This document shows positions 17,137 through 27,057 of a DNA stretch of 64,000 bases, piece by piece. Every line of letters starts with the position of its first letter. The first letter of the stretch is position 1. A program made the position numbers and the translations under genes. The stretch spans positions 1 through 64,000 of the forward strand of contig CANLLZ010000001.1 of the NCBI GenBank assembly GCA_947492235.1, given 5' to 3'. Below the pieces are notes generated by a model. It was not told the DNA's origin and searched no databases. It saw only the letters and a list, made by a program, of their open reading frames with translations. This stretch comes from an uncultured Altererythrobacter sp. Lineage in GTDB: Bacteria > Pseudomonadota > Alphaproteobacteria > Sphingomonadales > Sphingomonadaceae.

Positions 17137-20004
17137 TCAGGCGGCTTCCAGCAATTCTTCTGCCAGCTTGCGGCTCACTTTGCTCGGGACATCTGATTTC
17201 AGTGCGCGTTCCAAGGCAGAGGCGCGCTCCCCCAGTTTTTCCTCGCCGAACATGCCTGCGGTCCCGGCGAGCTTGTGCGCGACGCGGGACAGATTCTCGC
17301 GTTCGCGCTCGTCCAGTTTAGACTTGTCCAGAGATGCCCGCACGGCTGTGATGGCCTCCTCGCGACGCTCTGCCCATTTCGCGCGCGCACCATCGATGAT
17401 CGCGCTAGGCGCTAGATCGCCCGCCGGTGTAGAAGCGCTGCCTGGGTCGGTGTCACCTTCCGCCATCACGTCCAGAACATCATCGTCGGCCACCAGATGG
17501 GTGGGCAGCCAGCGATGCAGCGTTTCAACCAGTTCGGCAAAAACCAGCGGTTTTGCCATATGTGCCTGCATGCCTGCATCGCGCGCGGCGGCGATGTCTT
17601 CGGGGAAGGCATTGGCCGTGATCGCTACGATCGGCAGCGTGCGCGCATCGATCCCGTGCTTGCGGATGGCGCGCGTGGCGGCATAGCCATCCATGCCCGG
17701 CATCTGGATATCCATCAGCACCAGATCATAGGGTTGCTCGTCTTGCGCGGCAGCCAGCACCTTGGCCACGGCCTCCTTGCCGTCGACAGCGATATCGACG
17801 CCCTGACCGCATTTCTCCAGCATTGCGCCGACCAGCATACGGTTTACATCGTGATCTTCAGCCAGCAGAATGCGCGATGCCGAGGGCATGGGGAGATCAT
17901 TCGCAGGGCGGAGGTCAGCCAGGGCCGGCGGCGCCATCTGGTCTGCAATTTCGACCGGCACAGTCAGCTTGAAACACGATCCCTCGCCGGGCGTGCTGGT
18001 GCAGGTCAGCGTGCCGCCGAGCAATTCCGCCAATTGCCGTGAAATGCTCAGGCCAAGACCAGTGCCGCCATATTTGCGCGACGTACGCCCGTCCTCCTGC
18101 TCGAAAGGGGTGAAGATATCTTCGAGCCGCCCGGGGGCTATCCCGATGCCGCTGTCTTTTACTTCGGCGATCAGGCTCTCGTCTTCAAAGCGCGTGATAA
18201 CTTTCACATGTCCCGACTCGGTAAATTTCACCGCATTTCCGATCAGATTGAGGATGATCTGCCGCAGCCGCAATTGATCGATAACGAAATGGCTCGGCAC
18301 GCCCGAGCGCATTTCGTAGTTGAGCGTGATGTTCTTTTGTTGCGCATGGGCTGAGTGCAAGCGAACACATCCTGCGATCAAATGCTCGACATCGACCGTT
18401 TCGGGCGAAAGCACGATCTGGCCCGCCTCGATTTTCGAGATATCGAGAATATCGTTGAGCAGCAGCATCATCGAGCGGCCGGATTCGTAGATCAGATTGG
18501 CGTAGCGACGTTCCTCCGCCTCCAGCTCCCCGTTGCGCAGCAGTTCCGCAAAACCCAGCACCCCGTTCATAGGGGTGCGGATTTCATGGCTCATATTGGC
18601 GAGGAATTCGGACTTTGCGCGTGCAGCGTTTTCGGCATGACGCCGGGCGCGAACCAGCTGGTGTTCCAGCGTGATCCGCTCTGTCACATCGCGGGCGGAG
18701 AACAGAATGCCTTCATGCGCACCGGTCAGCGGATTGACCGCCATGACGCAGTCGGCCTCGATATAGACCGGCTCTCCATCATCATCATCCAGATACCGGC
18801 GATAGGTGAAGCGCTCTTTCGTGCTTTCGCCCGACATCAACCGGGCGTTGGCTCTCTCGATGGTTTCCTGAGCATCCTCGTGCATCCGGCCGGTGGTGGT
18901 TTTGCCTAGGAACGTTTCGGGTCCCACACCCAGCACGTCTTTGACGGAAGGGGAGACATAGGTGCAGATGCCATTCTGATCGAAGCGCAAGATGGCATCG
19001 CTGATATTGTTCGTCAGCAAATCCATCTCTTCGCGCCGCCTTGCCAGATCGTCCATCATGGCGCGCCTGCCATTCAGCACCGCAGCGACCGGCAATCCGA
19101 CCAGAAAGGCCCCGGCAATAAAGCCCTGCAGAACAATGAGCTCCATGGTCAGCGGCCCGTCGACCAGCTGGATCGGGCCGCTTCCTTTCCACGTAAACAG
19201 GGTAGCGACGATGGCGACATTGATGGTGGACACCGCCGTGCCCAGACTGCCCAAGCGGAAGGCGTGCAGAATGATGATCGGGGCGATGACGAACAGCAGC
19301 GGGTAGGTGGTCTGCGCGAAAACGGCCGTCGTTACACCGATACCCCCGATCGTCAGGACGAACCACTCGACTTGTTCTTGCCTGCTGGGCCAGCGGGGCT
19401 TCGCGAGACTGTCGGCAATAACCAGCGCGCAGGGCGTGATGATGATGATGCCCAGCGCGTCGGTGACCCACCATTTGAGGATGGTTGGCAGGGGATCGCC
19501 GGCCCCGGACAAAGCAATACCGGCGAGGGTGGCGCTGCCCAAAGGCGCGATGCTCCCGGCAAGCACCGTCACGAATAAGAGATGACGCGTATCTTCCATC
19601 GCGGGCCGCCAGCTGCAGAAACTGCGTACCAACTGGACGGCGACGAGAATTTCCAGCGAGTTCGCAGCCGATAGTGACAGGGCTTTGCTTCCCGCATCGC
19701 CGACCAGCAGATTGGCGGTTACATTGCCTGCGAACAGACCGGCGTAGAACAGCGGTTCGAAGGGAATGCGCGACCGCAACAATACGGCGATAGCCAGCGC
19801 ATTGGGCGCCCAGACGGCTGCGATACGCCCTTCTCCGCGCGATGCCTCGATGCTCAGATAGGCCAGCAGGCAAAAGGCCACTGCGCCAAACACTGACATA
19901 GCCACGGTTCGCAGCCATGCCTCAGTGCCCAAATCCAGCCAGGCTGGACGGGGGTAATGCTCTGTGCTCTGATTCATCGCCGGGGGTTCGCCCAAGCTTT
20001 GCAT
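17137..20004 (-). CDS. MASE1-domain hybrid sensor histidine kinase with receiver and HPt domains
   Basis: 955 residues from the ATG at 20004, chosen for its strong ribosome site (AAGGAAGGGAG); a longer frame exists without one. Domain order: MASE1-type multi-helix sensor (about 20-300, with VWAPNALAIAVLL and WWVTDALGIIIITP); PAS (about 325-450, NISDAILRFDQNGICTYVSP); HisKA with H473 (FLANMSHEIRTPMNG); HATPase (NLIGNAVKFTESG, DSGIGIAPG, GGTGLGLSIS); receiver with D765 (VLMDIQMPGMDG); C-terminal HPt with H910 (RVAHKLAGTAG). It is therefore a complete phosphorelay on one chain. The final DNA-binding regulator is not adjacent. The signal is unknown. It is divergent from the TonB-like gene. Confidence 0.92.
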   Translation of the reverse strand: MQSLGEPPAMNQSTEHYPRPAWLDLGTEAWLRTVAMSVFGAVAFCLLAYLSIEASRGEGRIAAVWAPNALAIAVLLRSRIPFEPLFYAGLFAGNVTANLLVGDAGSKALSLSAANSLEILVAVQLVRSFCSWRPAMEDTRHLLFVTVLAGSIAPLGSATLAGIALSGAGDPLPTILKWWVTDALGIIIITPCALVIADSLAKPRWPSRQEQVEWFVLTIGGIGVTTAVFAQTTYPLLFVIAPIIILHAFRLGSLGTAVSTINVAIVATLFTWKGSGPIQLVDGPLTMELIVLQGFIAGAFLVGLPVAAVLNGRRAMMDDLARRREEMDLLTNNISDAILRFDQNGICTYVSPSVKDVLGVGPETFLGKTTTGRMHEDAQETIERANARLMSGESTKERFTYRRYLDDDDGEPVYIEADCVMAVNPLTGAHEGILFSARDVTERITLEHQLVRARRHAENAARAKSEFLANMSHEIRTPMNGVLGFAELLRNGELEAEERRYANLIYESGRSMMLLLNDILDISKIEAGQIVLSPETVDVEHLIAGCVRLHSAHAQQKNITLNYEMRSGVPSHFVIDQLRLRQIILNLIGNAVKFTESGHVKVITRFEDESLIAEVKDSGIGIAPGRLEDIFTPFEQEDGRTSRKYGGTGLGLSISRQLAELLGGTLTCTSTPGEGSCFKLTVPVEIADQMAPPALADLRPANDLPMPSASRILLAEDHDVNRMLVGAMLEKCGQGVDIAVDGKEAVAKVLAAAQDEQPYDLVLMDIQMPGMDGYAATRAIRKHGIDARTLPIVAITANAFPEDIAAARDAGMQAHMAKPLVFAELVETLHRWLPTHLVADDDVLDVMAEGDTDPGSASTPAGDLAPSAIIDGARAKWAERREEAITAVRASLDKSKLDERERENLSRVAHKLAGTAGMFGEEKLGERASALERALKSDVPSKVSRKLAEELLEAA

Positions 20005-20148
20005 AACGGCTCCCTTCCTTTGCCTTGTAGAGAGCGGAAGGGTTTTTCGGGCGGGCGACGGGAAATTTGCCGCAACGGCGCGTCTCGCGCTATGGCCGCG
20101 CCCATGCCCGCGCATCCGTTCGGGTCCGACTATTCAGGAACACCGCGT

Positions 20149-20880
20149 ATGAGCCGTGGCACCAGCTTTCTGACCAAGCGCAAGCGCCCCAGCGTGCCCG
20201 TGATCATCGCCATCGTGTTGCTGCATTTGGCGCTGTTTTACGGATTGATCCGCGCGCTCGCCCCGGATTTCACTGCCGGAGTGGAGGAAAGCGTCACCGA
20301 GGCCTTTACCGTGACCATCACCGCACCGATGGAGCCGGAGGCCCCCGATCCGCAACCACAGCCCGATGAAGGCGCAGCAGGCGATCCCGGGCGCGAAGCT
20401 GTACCTCAACCCAGAGCCGAGCCGACCCCGCGCATCCGTGTGCGGGAGGACGAACCGGCTCCGCGGGCAACCTCCACCGGCACAGCGCGCACCAGCGGCG
20501 CGACGGAGGATGGAGCGGGCACAGGCGCGGCGGGCTCCGGCGAAGGCACCGGCAGCGGGCGCGGCGGCGCGGGGCAGGGCGGCCCGCCTGTGCAAGCCAG
20601 CCCGCCGGTCCTGATCCAGAGCATCAGCGACAGCTCGCTGTTCCCCATACCGCCCGGTGGCCGCGAAGCACGGATTGGCAAGAGCACCGTTGCCCGGCTG
20701 GAAGTGTCCGCCGCAGGCCGCGTGACAGGCTGCCGGATCGTGCGCAGCAGCGGCTTCCCCGAAACCGACGCGACGCTGTGCCGTTTGGCCCCGGCCAATA
20801 TCCGGTTTGACCCGGCGCTCGACACCAATGGCAAGCCCATGGCCAGCGTGTTCGGCTATCAGCAGCGGTTTTTCAATTGA
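20149..20880 (+). CDS. TonB-family energy transducer protein
   Basis: 243 residues from the ATG at 20149 (AGGAA 9 bases upstream); an ATG at 20104 is an alternative. A basic N-terminus and one membrane helix (VPVIIAIVLLHLALFYGLI) are followed by a long acidic, proline- and glycine-rich spacer. A TonB-type C-terminal domain follows (ARLEVSAAGRVTGCRIVRSSGFPETD, then CRLAPANIRFDPALD). The family spans the periplasm to energise outer-membrane receptors, of which this window has four. There are no exbB or exbD genes nearby. Confidence 0.8.
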   Translation: MSRGTSFLTKRKRPSVPVIIAIVLLHLALFYGLIRALAPDFTAGVEESVTEAFTVTITAPMEPEAPDPQPQPDEGAAGDPGREAVPQPRAEPTPRIRVREDEPAPRATSTGTARTSGATEDGAGTGAAGSGEGTGSGRGGAGQGGPPVQASPPVLIQSISDSSLFPIPPGGREARIGKSTVARLEVSAAGRVTGCRIVRSSGFPETDATLCRLAPANIRFDPALDTNGKPMASVFGYQQRFFN

Positions 20881-20963
20881 AGCTGTGAAGTCGCGACGCT
20901 AGGCCCACCAAAAGGGTCGCTAAACGTCACACAATTTCAATAGCCAAGGGCTAGACTGACTTT

Positions 20964-22001
20964 ATGACCGACCTGATCCATCCCGTTATTCTGTGTGGCG
21001 GAGGCGGTACACGCCTGTGGCCGATGAGCCGCCCGGCGCGGCCCAAACCCTTCCTTCCTCTTCTGGGCGAACGCACCCTGTTCCAACAGGCGCTGGACCG
21101 GGTGGCGGATACCAGCGTCTTCGCGCCTCCAACGGTTGTGGCGGGCGAGGCGCATGTCGCCCCGATCCGTGAGCAGGGCGGCGATGCGCTGCCCCTGATT
21201 GTGGAGCCGATGGGGCGCAACACGGCGCCTGCGATTGCGCTGGCGGCAGCGCGCCTGCCTGCCGAGGCGGTGATGCTGGTGTGCCCCAGCGACCATCATA
21301 TTGGCGATGTGCCAGCCTTCGTAGCAGCAGCCGTAGCGGCGGCAGGATTGGCACGTCAGGGCTATCTGGTCGCCTTCGGGATTGCACCCGACCGGCCCGA
21401 AACAGGCTATGGCTATCTGAAGCAAGGCGGCGCAATCGAAGGCGGGTTCGCGCTGGAACGCTTTGTCGAGAAGCCCGACCGGGAGCGCGCCGAGCAATTC
21501 CTCGCCGATGGCTCCTACAGCTGGAATGGCGGGATTTTCGCGTTCGGCGCAGGCCGTTTCATGGAAGAACTGGAGCGCCACCGCCCCGACATGGCCAATG
21601 CTGTGCGCCGCGCTGTGGAACAGGGCAGCGACGATGGCGCGACCCTGCGCCCCGATGCCGAGGCCTTTGGCAGCATCGCCGGGGAATCGGTCGACTACGC
21701 GGTCATGGAGAACACAGACCGCGCCGCGATGGTGCCGGTCAGCATGGCATGGTCCGATATCGGCAATTGGCAGGCGCTGCACGAGGCGCGCGCGGCTGAC
21801 GGGGCGGATGCGGCTGGCAATGTCGCCGATGCGCGGCATGAACTGGCCGACTGCACCAATGTCATGGCCGTCAGCGATGGCCCGCGCATTTCGGTCGTCG
21901 GACTGGAAGGCGTGATCGTGGTCGTCGATGGCAATGATGTGCTGGTGACGAGCGCAGCGGGCGCTCAGGATGTCGGCAAATTGTCGGGAGCAGGCAAATG
22001 A
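20964..22001 (+). CDS. manC: Mannose-1-phosphate guanylyltransferase
   Basis: 345 residues, the single-domain form without a fused isomerase. It contains the nucleotidyltransferase signature VILCGGGGTRLWPMSR with the following PKPFLPLLG, the GRNTAPAIALAAARL motif, VCPSDHHIGD, and FVEKPDRERAEQFL. It makes GDP-mannose from mannose-1-phosphate and GTP for polysaccharide or glycoconjugate synthesis. It overlaps the phosphomannose isomerase gene by ATGA, so the two are translationally coupled. The phosphomannomutase step is not encoded here. Confidence 0.92.
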   Translation: MTDLIHPVILCGGGGTRLWPMSRPARPKPFLPLLGERTLFQQALDRVADTSVFAPPTVVAGEAHVAPIREQGGDALPLIVEPMGRNTAPAIALAAARLPAEAVMLVCPSDHHIGDVPAFVAAAVAAAGLARQGYLVAFGIAPDRPETGYGYLKQGGAIEGGFALERFVEKPDRERAEQFLADGSYSWNGGIFAFGAGRFMEELERHRPDMANAVRRAVEQGSDDGATLRPDAEAFGSIAGESVDYAVMENTDRAAMVPVSMAWSDIGNWQALHEARAADGADAAGNVADARHELADCTNVMAVSDGPRISVVGLEGVIVVVDGNDVLVTSAAGAQDVGKLSGAGK

Positions 22002-22789
22002 GCGGCCTTCTCCCAACGCGCACCGTCAACAAGGTCTGGGGGCGGCAGGAATTGCCCGCTCCTTTTGAAAACACCACCGGCGAGCCGGTGGGCGAGATCT
22101 GGTTCGAGCCTCCGCAGGAACTCGACCAGCTGCTGGTCAAATATCTCTTCACCAGCGAGAAATTATCGGTCCAGTGCCACCCCAGCGATGCGCAGGCACC
22201 CGAAGGCGGGAGCGGCAAGGAAGAATGCTGGTATGTGCTCCATGCCGAACCCGGCGCGACCCTCGCTATCGGGCTTGAACGGGAGGTTTCCCCTGAGGAA
22301 TTGCGCGCCGCTGCGCTGGATGGCTCGATCGAGCAATTGCTGACATGGCACGAGGTGAAGGCGGGCGATTTTTTCTACCTGCCCGCGGGGACCATCCACG
22401 CCATCGGACCGGGCCTGTCGCTGATCGAAGTGCAGCAGAACAGCGACATCACCTACCGCCTGTATGATTATGGCCGCCCGCGTGACCTGCATCTGCACGC
22501 GGCGATGGAGGTTGCGGTGCGCGCGCCTTACGATCCGAAATACACCCGGCATATTCCGGCAGACGGCAACGCCGTGCTGGTCAGCGGGCCGCATTTCCGG
22601 CTCGACCGGATCGCGGGCCAGCCATCGGCGAACCATGTCGAAAGCATTGCCGGACGCGCGCTGGTGATCCCGCTATCGGGCGAATACAGCGTTGCCGGCA
22701 AAGTGGTTCAGCCCGGCGAATGCGCCTGGTGTGAAATGCTCGATGACGTGGCGTGGCCGGAAGACGGGATGGCACTCGTCGCGGCCTGA
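21998..22789 (+). CDS. manA: Class I mannose-6-phosphate isomerase
   Basis: 263 residues, shorter than the enteric enzyme but with the cupin metal ligands in place: QCHPSD, EECWYVL, and the AGTIHAIG plus QQNSDITYRLYDYGR segments. It converts fructose-6-phosphate to mannose-6-phosphate, feeding the manC product upstream in the same operon (ATGA overlap). The gene ends only 13 bases from the converging PHA-system gene, with no visible terminator between them. Confidence 0.9.
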   Translation: MSGLLPTRTVNKVWGRQELPAPFENTTGEPVGEIWFEPPQELDQLLVKYLFTSEKLSVQCHPSDAQAPEGGSGKEECWYVLHAEPGATLAIGLEREVSPEELRAAALDGSIEQLLTWHEVKAGDFFYLPAGTIHAIGPGLSLIEVQQNSDITYRLYDYGRPRDLHLHAAMEVAVRAPYDPKYTRHIPADGNAVLVSGPHFRLDRIAGQPSANHVESIAGRALVIPLSGEYSVAGKVVQPGECAWCEMLDDVAWPEDGMALVAA

Positions 22790-22802
22790 TTGTGCGGCGG
22801 CG

Positions 22803-23102
22803 TCAGGGCGCGAGAAGCTTCTGCCCCCGGTCATGCAGCGCGCTCGAAACCACCGGCTCGAAGAATGACAGCGCGCCAGGCAGGGCAATGTCCACCACCA
22901 CCTGATTGTCCTCGATATCGATCACACCGCTCAGTTGCTGTCCCATAGCGTTGATCGCCAGTGTCATGCGATCTTCGGAAGGCCATTCGGTGTCCACCTG
23001 CGCCATGCCGCCGGGGATATGCCCCGCTATTTCATGGCTGCGTTCACGCAGGCGGCGGCGCACTTCCTCGCGCGGCAAAGTATGGGAAATGGGCACGCGC
23101 AT
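22803..23102 (-). CDS. Polyhydroxyalkanoic acid system family protein
   Basis: A 99-residue protein matching the PHA granule-region family pattern: it starts MRVPISHTLPREEVRRRL, has the central DRMTLAINAMGQQLSGVIDIEDNQV, and ends in hydrophobic beta-rich segments. The family's function is poorly defined; it is often near PHA or membrane-stress genes. It is the last gene of a minus-strand set with XpaC and TelA, starting 4 bases after the xpaC-like stop. Confidence 0.72.
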   Translation of the reverse strand: MRVPISHTLPREEVRRRLRERSHEIAGHIPGGMAQVDTEWPSEDRMTLAINAMGQQLSGVIDIEDNQVVVDIALPGALSFFEPVVSSALHDRGQKLLAP

Positions 23103-23106
23103 CGGC

Positions 23107-23850
23107 TTAGCCTTCCTTCACGGGATCGGCAGGATCGCCATATTTGTAATCGAGATAACGGTGTTTGACTGCGAGATCGTCCAGTGAGCCTTCGGCGAGT
23201 TGGCGGGTCACGTGGTCGATTTCCTTGGAAATCTTGCCCAGCCCCTCGGTCAATTGCTGGTCCGGCGTAGCGCCTGCGCGCTTCTCGGCCCGGAGATTGG
23301 CCGGGATCTTCCGGTAGCTGTCGATCATTTCGGGCAACGTTTCGCCGACCAGCTGACGGACTTCGCGGGTGGCCGGATGGTCCTGCGGCACCGCTTCCAG
23401 TTGCAGCCCCAGCGCATCCAGCTGGACCCCCATATCCTCCACTACCTTGGCGGCAGGCGGGGGCAGAGCGAGGCGCTGGCTTTCCAGCCATAGCTCGGTC
23501 TTGCCCACCAGCTGACGGGCATCGCCCTTATTGATGTCGGCCCGCTTGGGAATTTTGACCTTCGGATAGTTGGCCAGCACGGCAACAGCGATCACTGTCA
23601 TCAGAGCCAGAGCCATCACGCCCATCACGCCGATCCCGTTCAGGATCGCTCCTGCGATGCCACCCGCAACCCAGATCGCGAAAATCGCAATCATCACGTT
23701 GCGGATACGCTTCACCCAGTTGGTGCGCTTGATCCGTTTCGATCCCTGCCCGATCGACGCCTTGCGGTGCACGCCGCCTGCCCGCTGTTCGCTCAGTGAG
23801 CGGCCCGCAGCGGTCATGATATCTTCGGATTGGCGGGTCAGGTCGTTCAT
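23107..23850 (-). CDS. XpaC-like membrane protein (5-bromo-4-chloroindolyl phosphate hydrolysis family)
   Basis: 247 residues with a basic N-terminus, two adjacent membrane helices (about 51-92: IRNVMIAIFAIWVAGGIAGAIL, then GVMALALMTVIAVAVLANYP) and a long charged helical C-terminal part. XpaC-like proteins occur with TelA in many bacteria, and here the two genes are 10 bases apart, which supports the call. The molecular role is not established; the family name comes from a Bacillus phenotype. Confidence 0.7.
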   Translation of the reverse strand: MNDLTRQSEDIMTAAGRSLSEQRAGGVHRKASIGQGSKRIKRTNWVKRIRNVMIAIFAIWVAGGIAGAILNGIGVMGVMALALMTVIAVAVLANYPKVKIPKRADINKGDARQLVGKTELWLESQRLALPPPAAKVVEDMGVQLDALGLQLEAVPQDHPATREVRQLVGETLPEMIDSYRKIPANLRAEKRAGATPDQQLTEGLGKISKEIDHVTRQLAEGSLDDLAVKHRYLDYKYGDPADPVKEG

Positions 23851-23860
23851 GCGGCCGCGC

Positions 23861-25069
23861 TCAGCCTTCGATGCTCAACAGATCGCTGGTTGCGACCTTT
23901 TTGGATGCTTCCGCCTGCCCCTCGGCGCGCGCAATATAGCCCTTCGATTTCTCGACCTCGTCCGACAGGGTGTTTACCGTCTGCTTCATGGAATCGAGCG
24001 CGCGAAGCTTGAAGGAATCCACTTCGTCCATCGTGTCGTAGATATTCTGGAAGGCGCGTTGCAGGGTTTCCATCGGGATTGTGCTGGACGCCGCCTGCTC
24101 GTGGATTTTGCCGGTCTGGTCGCGCAGCAAGGTAGAGGTGCTGTCGATGATCCCCGCCGTCGTTTCGTTGAGCGCGGTTATCTGGCCCAGAACGAGTTTT
24201 TGATTGGTCATCGCCTCGGCCACCGTCACAGCGGTGCGCAGCGCGCCCACGGTGGTGGTGCTGGCCCGGTCGACGCCTTTGACCAGCTCGACATTGTTCT
24301 TTTTCACCAGATCGAGCGCGAGGTAGCCCTGCACGCTCACCGCCATCTGGGTCAGCAAATCCTGCGTGCGCTGGCGGACATAGAATAGCGCCGTTTCACG
24401 CACCGCCTTGGCCTTGGCCGGGTCGGTCGCGTCCAGCTCGGTGGCCTTTTCCTCCAGCCGCGTATCCAGCGTTTTGGAGATGTGGATCATCTGCTCCAGA
24501 TTGCCCATGGCCTCCCACAGCTTCTTGCGCTCCACATCGATGGCCGCATTGTCCATCAACAGCTCGTCCTTGCCGCTCGACAAATTGTTGAGGATCGACT
24601 GGATGTGGGTCTGTGCGCTTTGGTAGCTGCGGAAATAATTATTCAGCTTGTTGCCGAAGGGGATGATGCCCAGCAGCTTGCGCCCTTTGCTCAGCTTGCC
24701 CTTCTTGCCGGGATCCAGCTCCTCCACCACGCGGCGCAGTTCGGCCAGATCGGCGCCCACGCCTTCGTCCTGGTTCATCGCGCGCACCGGACGGTCGAGG
24801 AAACGGTTCGAATGCTGCGAGGCGGCGAGGATTTCCTTGCGGCCCATATTGGTCAGCTGATCGACCTTCTCGCCAAATTCGGGCGAATTGGCATCGGCAG
24901 AGATCAGATCTGCGACAAAGCCCTCGACCTTGGCGGCCAGCTTGTCCTTCACCTCGTCCTGAACGGGCACCAGACCGGCAGCTTTCTCCACCGCGATTTC
25001 CGGCACGGGATCGGGCGGTGTCAGCTCGAAATCCAGCTTCGTGTCGGTTTTGGTTTCGTTCGTCGCCAT
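23861..25069 (-). CDS. telA: Toxic anion resistance protein TelA
   Basis: 402 residues, mostly long alpha-helices, with the TelA family landmarks: LGIIPFGNKLNNYFRSYQSAQ, a middle LEEKATELDATDPAKAKAVRETALFYVRQRTQDLLTQ-like helix (about residues 215-255), and a C-terminal LRALDSMKQTVNTL. The family is linked to tellurite and other toxic-anion tolerance and to envelope stress. It is first in the minus-strand set telA-xpaC-PHA protein. Confidence 0.88.
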   Translation of the reverse strand: MATNETKTDTKLDFELTPPDPVPEIAVEKAAGLVPVQDEVKDKLAAKVEGFVADLISADANSPEFGEKVDQLTNMGRKEILAASQHSNRFLDRPVRAMNQDEGVGADLAELRRVVEELDPGKKGKLSKGRKLLGIIPFGNKLNNYFRSYQSAQTHIQSILNNLSSGKDELLMDNAAIDVERKKLWEAMGNLEQMIHISKTLDTRLEEKATELDATDPAKAKAVRETALFYVRQRTQDLLTQMAVSVQGYLALDLVKKNNVELVKGVDRASTTTVGALRTAVTVAEAMTNQKLVLGQITALNETTAGIIDSTSTLLRDQTGKIHEQAASSTIPMETLQRAFQNIYDTMDEVDSFKLRALDSMKQTVNTLSDEVEKSKGYIARAEGQAEASKKVATSDLLSIEG

Positions 25070-25168
25070 AGATGCGGTCTTCCAGCCTCCTTGCGCGGTC
25101 CCTCCTAGCGGGACGGCTATACAAGTGTATTAAGTGGCTAAGACACGCTTTTCAAGCCGCCAAACGAA

Positions 25169-26914
25169 TCAAGCCGCGAGCGAATACGGCTCGATCTCGC
25201 CACTCAGATATTGCCGCTTGGCCTTTGCGCGGCTCAGCTTGCCCGAGGATGTGCGCGGCAGAGTGCGCGGGGGCACCAGTTCCACGACGCAGTTCATACC
25301 CGTGACGGCCTGCACTTTCTCGCGGATGGAATCGCGCAGTTTGACCCGCTCCTCCGGCTCCGATGTGCGGCAATGGACCAGCACGGCGGGGGCTTCCTCG
25401 CCGCCTTCGCTTTCCACGCTGAAGGCAGCAATGTCGCCGTGATTAAAGCCGGGCAATTGCTCCACAGCCCACTCGATGTCTTGGGGCCAATGGTTCTTGC
25501 CATTGATGATGATCATGTCCTTGGCCCGGCCCACGATATAGAGGTAGCCGTCGGCGACATATCCCATGTCGCCCGTGTCCAGCCAGCCATCGACCAGCGC
25601 TTCCTCGGTCGCTTCCGGATTGCGGAAATAGGAATGCATCAGGCTGGGTCCGGCGCACCACACGGTGCCGATCTGGTGATCGCCGCGCGCCGCGCCTTTT
25701 TCATCGCGGATTTCGATCTTCATGTCCGGCATCGGCTTGCCGCAATTGACGATCGCGCGGTAGCGGGCGGGGCGGTCCAGATTGCGCGGACTGCCCGAGA
25801 GGCGCTCTTCCTCCACCAGTTCCACCCGGATGCCTTCGCCCGGCGGCATCACGGTGACGCCCAAGGTTGCCTCCGCCAGGCCGTAGCTGGGGGTGAAGGC
25901 CTCGGCCTTGAAACCGGCATCGGCAAAGGCGTTGATGAAATGCTGCATGACGTCGGGGCGGATCATGTCCGCTCCGTTGCCCGCCGTGCGCCAGCGCGAC
26001 AGGTCGAACCGGTCGGCCACATGGCTCTGGCTGGAAATGCGGCGGGCGCAAATGTCATAGCCGAAGGTGGGTGAATAGCTGAGCGTCGTGCCCTTGTTCC
26101 GGCTGATCAGATCGAGCCACGCCAGCGGACGGCGGGCGAAATGCTCGGTCTTCAGATAATCGATCGAGGCCTGATTGGCGATTGGCGACAGGAAGCAGCC
26201 GACCAGCCCCATATCGTGATACCACGGGAGCCAGCTGACCACCCGGTCTCCGGGCCCCAGCGCCATCGAGGTGGAGTGGCCATAGAGGTTGTGCAGCAGC
26301 GCCTTGTGCGTAACCGCCACGCCGGTGGGAAAGCGGGTCGAACCACTGGAATATTGCAGATAACAAATGTCGTCGGGGCTTGCTTCGGGCAGGGCGCATT
26401 CTTCAGCGTCCTTCTCTGCCAGAGTAGCCCAGTCCATGCCGGTGCAGCCTTGGGCCTTCGCCGCCTCTGCCGCCATTTCCGCGATTTCGGGCGGATAGAT
26501 CAGCATCTTCGGGTCAGAACTGCTCAGCTGCACTGCCAACTGGTCGACATAGGAACCACGTCCGCCGAATGTGGTGGGCAACGGCAAAGGCACGGGCCAC
26601 GCGCCCGCATAGATGCAGGCACAGAACAGGGCGGCGAATTCCGGGCCGGTTTCCGCGATCAGAGCGATCCGGTCATCCTTCTCCACCCCTTGCGCGACCA
26701 GACGATACGCCGTCGCCAGCGCATCCTCGCGCATCTCGGAATAGGGATAGGGCCGCACCAGCGTGCCGCGCATGTCGTGAAAGTTCAGGCCTTTCTCGCT
26801 GCGCGCGGCGTAGTCGATAGCCTCGTTCAAGGTGCCGAAATCGGACAGCCTGCGGGGGAGCGGGCAATCATTCGGTGTAGGAACGAGTGCGGAATTCGTT
26901 TGCGTATCGGTCAT
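25169..26914 (-). CDS. Fatty acyl-AMP ligase (FAAL, FadD32-like)
   Basis: 581 residues with the adenylate-forming motifs: the P-loop-like YSSGSTRFPTGV, WLPWYHDMGLVG, and the C-terminal GWLDTGDMGYVADGYLYIVGRAKDMIIINGKNHWPQDIEW. FAALs activate fatty acids as acyl-adenylates and usually pass them to an acyl carrier protein of a polyketide or peptide synthase. No such synthase or carrier protein is adjacent; the neighbours are telA (same strand) and recX (divergent). The product is unknown. No strong ribosome site is visible at the ATG used. Confidence 0.88.
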   Translation of the reverse strand: MTDTQTNSALVPTPNDCPLPRRLSDFGTLNEAIDYAARSEKGLNFHDMRGTLVRPYPYSEMREDALATAYRLVAQGVEKDDRIALIAETGPEFAALFCACIYAGAWPVPLPLPTTFGGRGSYVDQLAVQLSSSDPKMLIYPPEIAEMAAEAAKAQGCTGMDWATLAEKDAEECALPEASPDDICYLQYSSGSTRFPTGVAVTHKALLHNLYGHSTSMALGPGDRVVSWLPWYHDMGLVGCFLSPIANQASIDYLKTEHFARRPLAWLDLISRNKGTTLSYSPTFGYDICARRISSQSHVADRFDLSRWRTAGNGADMIRPDVMQHFINAFADAGFKAEAFTPSYGLAEATLGVTVMPPGEGIRVELVEEERLSGSPRNLDRPARYRAIVNCGKPMPDMKIEIRDEKGAARGDHQIGTVWCAGPSLMHSYFRNPEATEEALVDGWLDTGDMGYVADGYLYIVGRAKDMIIINGKNHWPQDIEWAVEQLPGFNHGDIAAFSVESEGGEEAPAVLVHCRTSEPEERVKLRDSIREKVQAVTGMNCVVELVPPRTLPRTSSGKLSRAKAKRQYLSGEIEPYSLAA

Positions 26915-27057
26915 GTCAGGAAATGCGAAACCCGTGTGTAGCGCGCTGCACAGCGCATCCTCTCAGCGGTCGGCGCATCATTTTTCTTTGTTGTGGCGCC
27001 ATCACACTTTCCCATTTGATTGAGAGTGTGGCACGAATATGGCGAAGGGGAGGAGCC

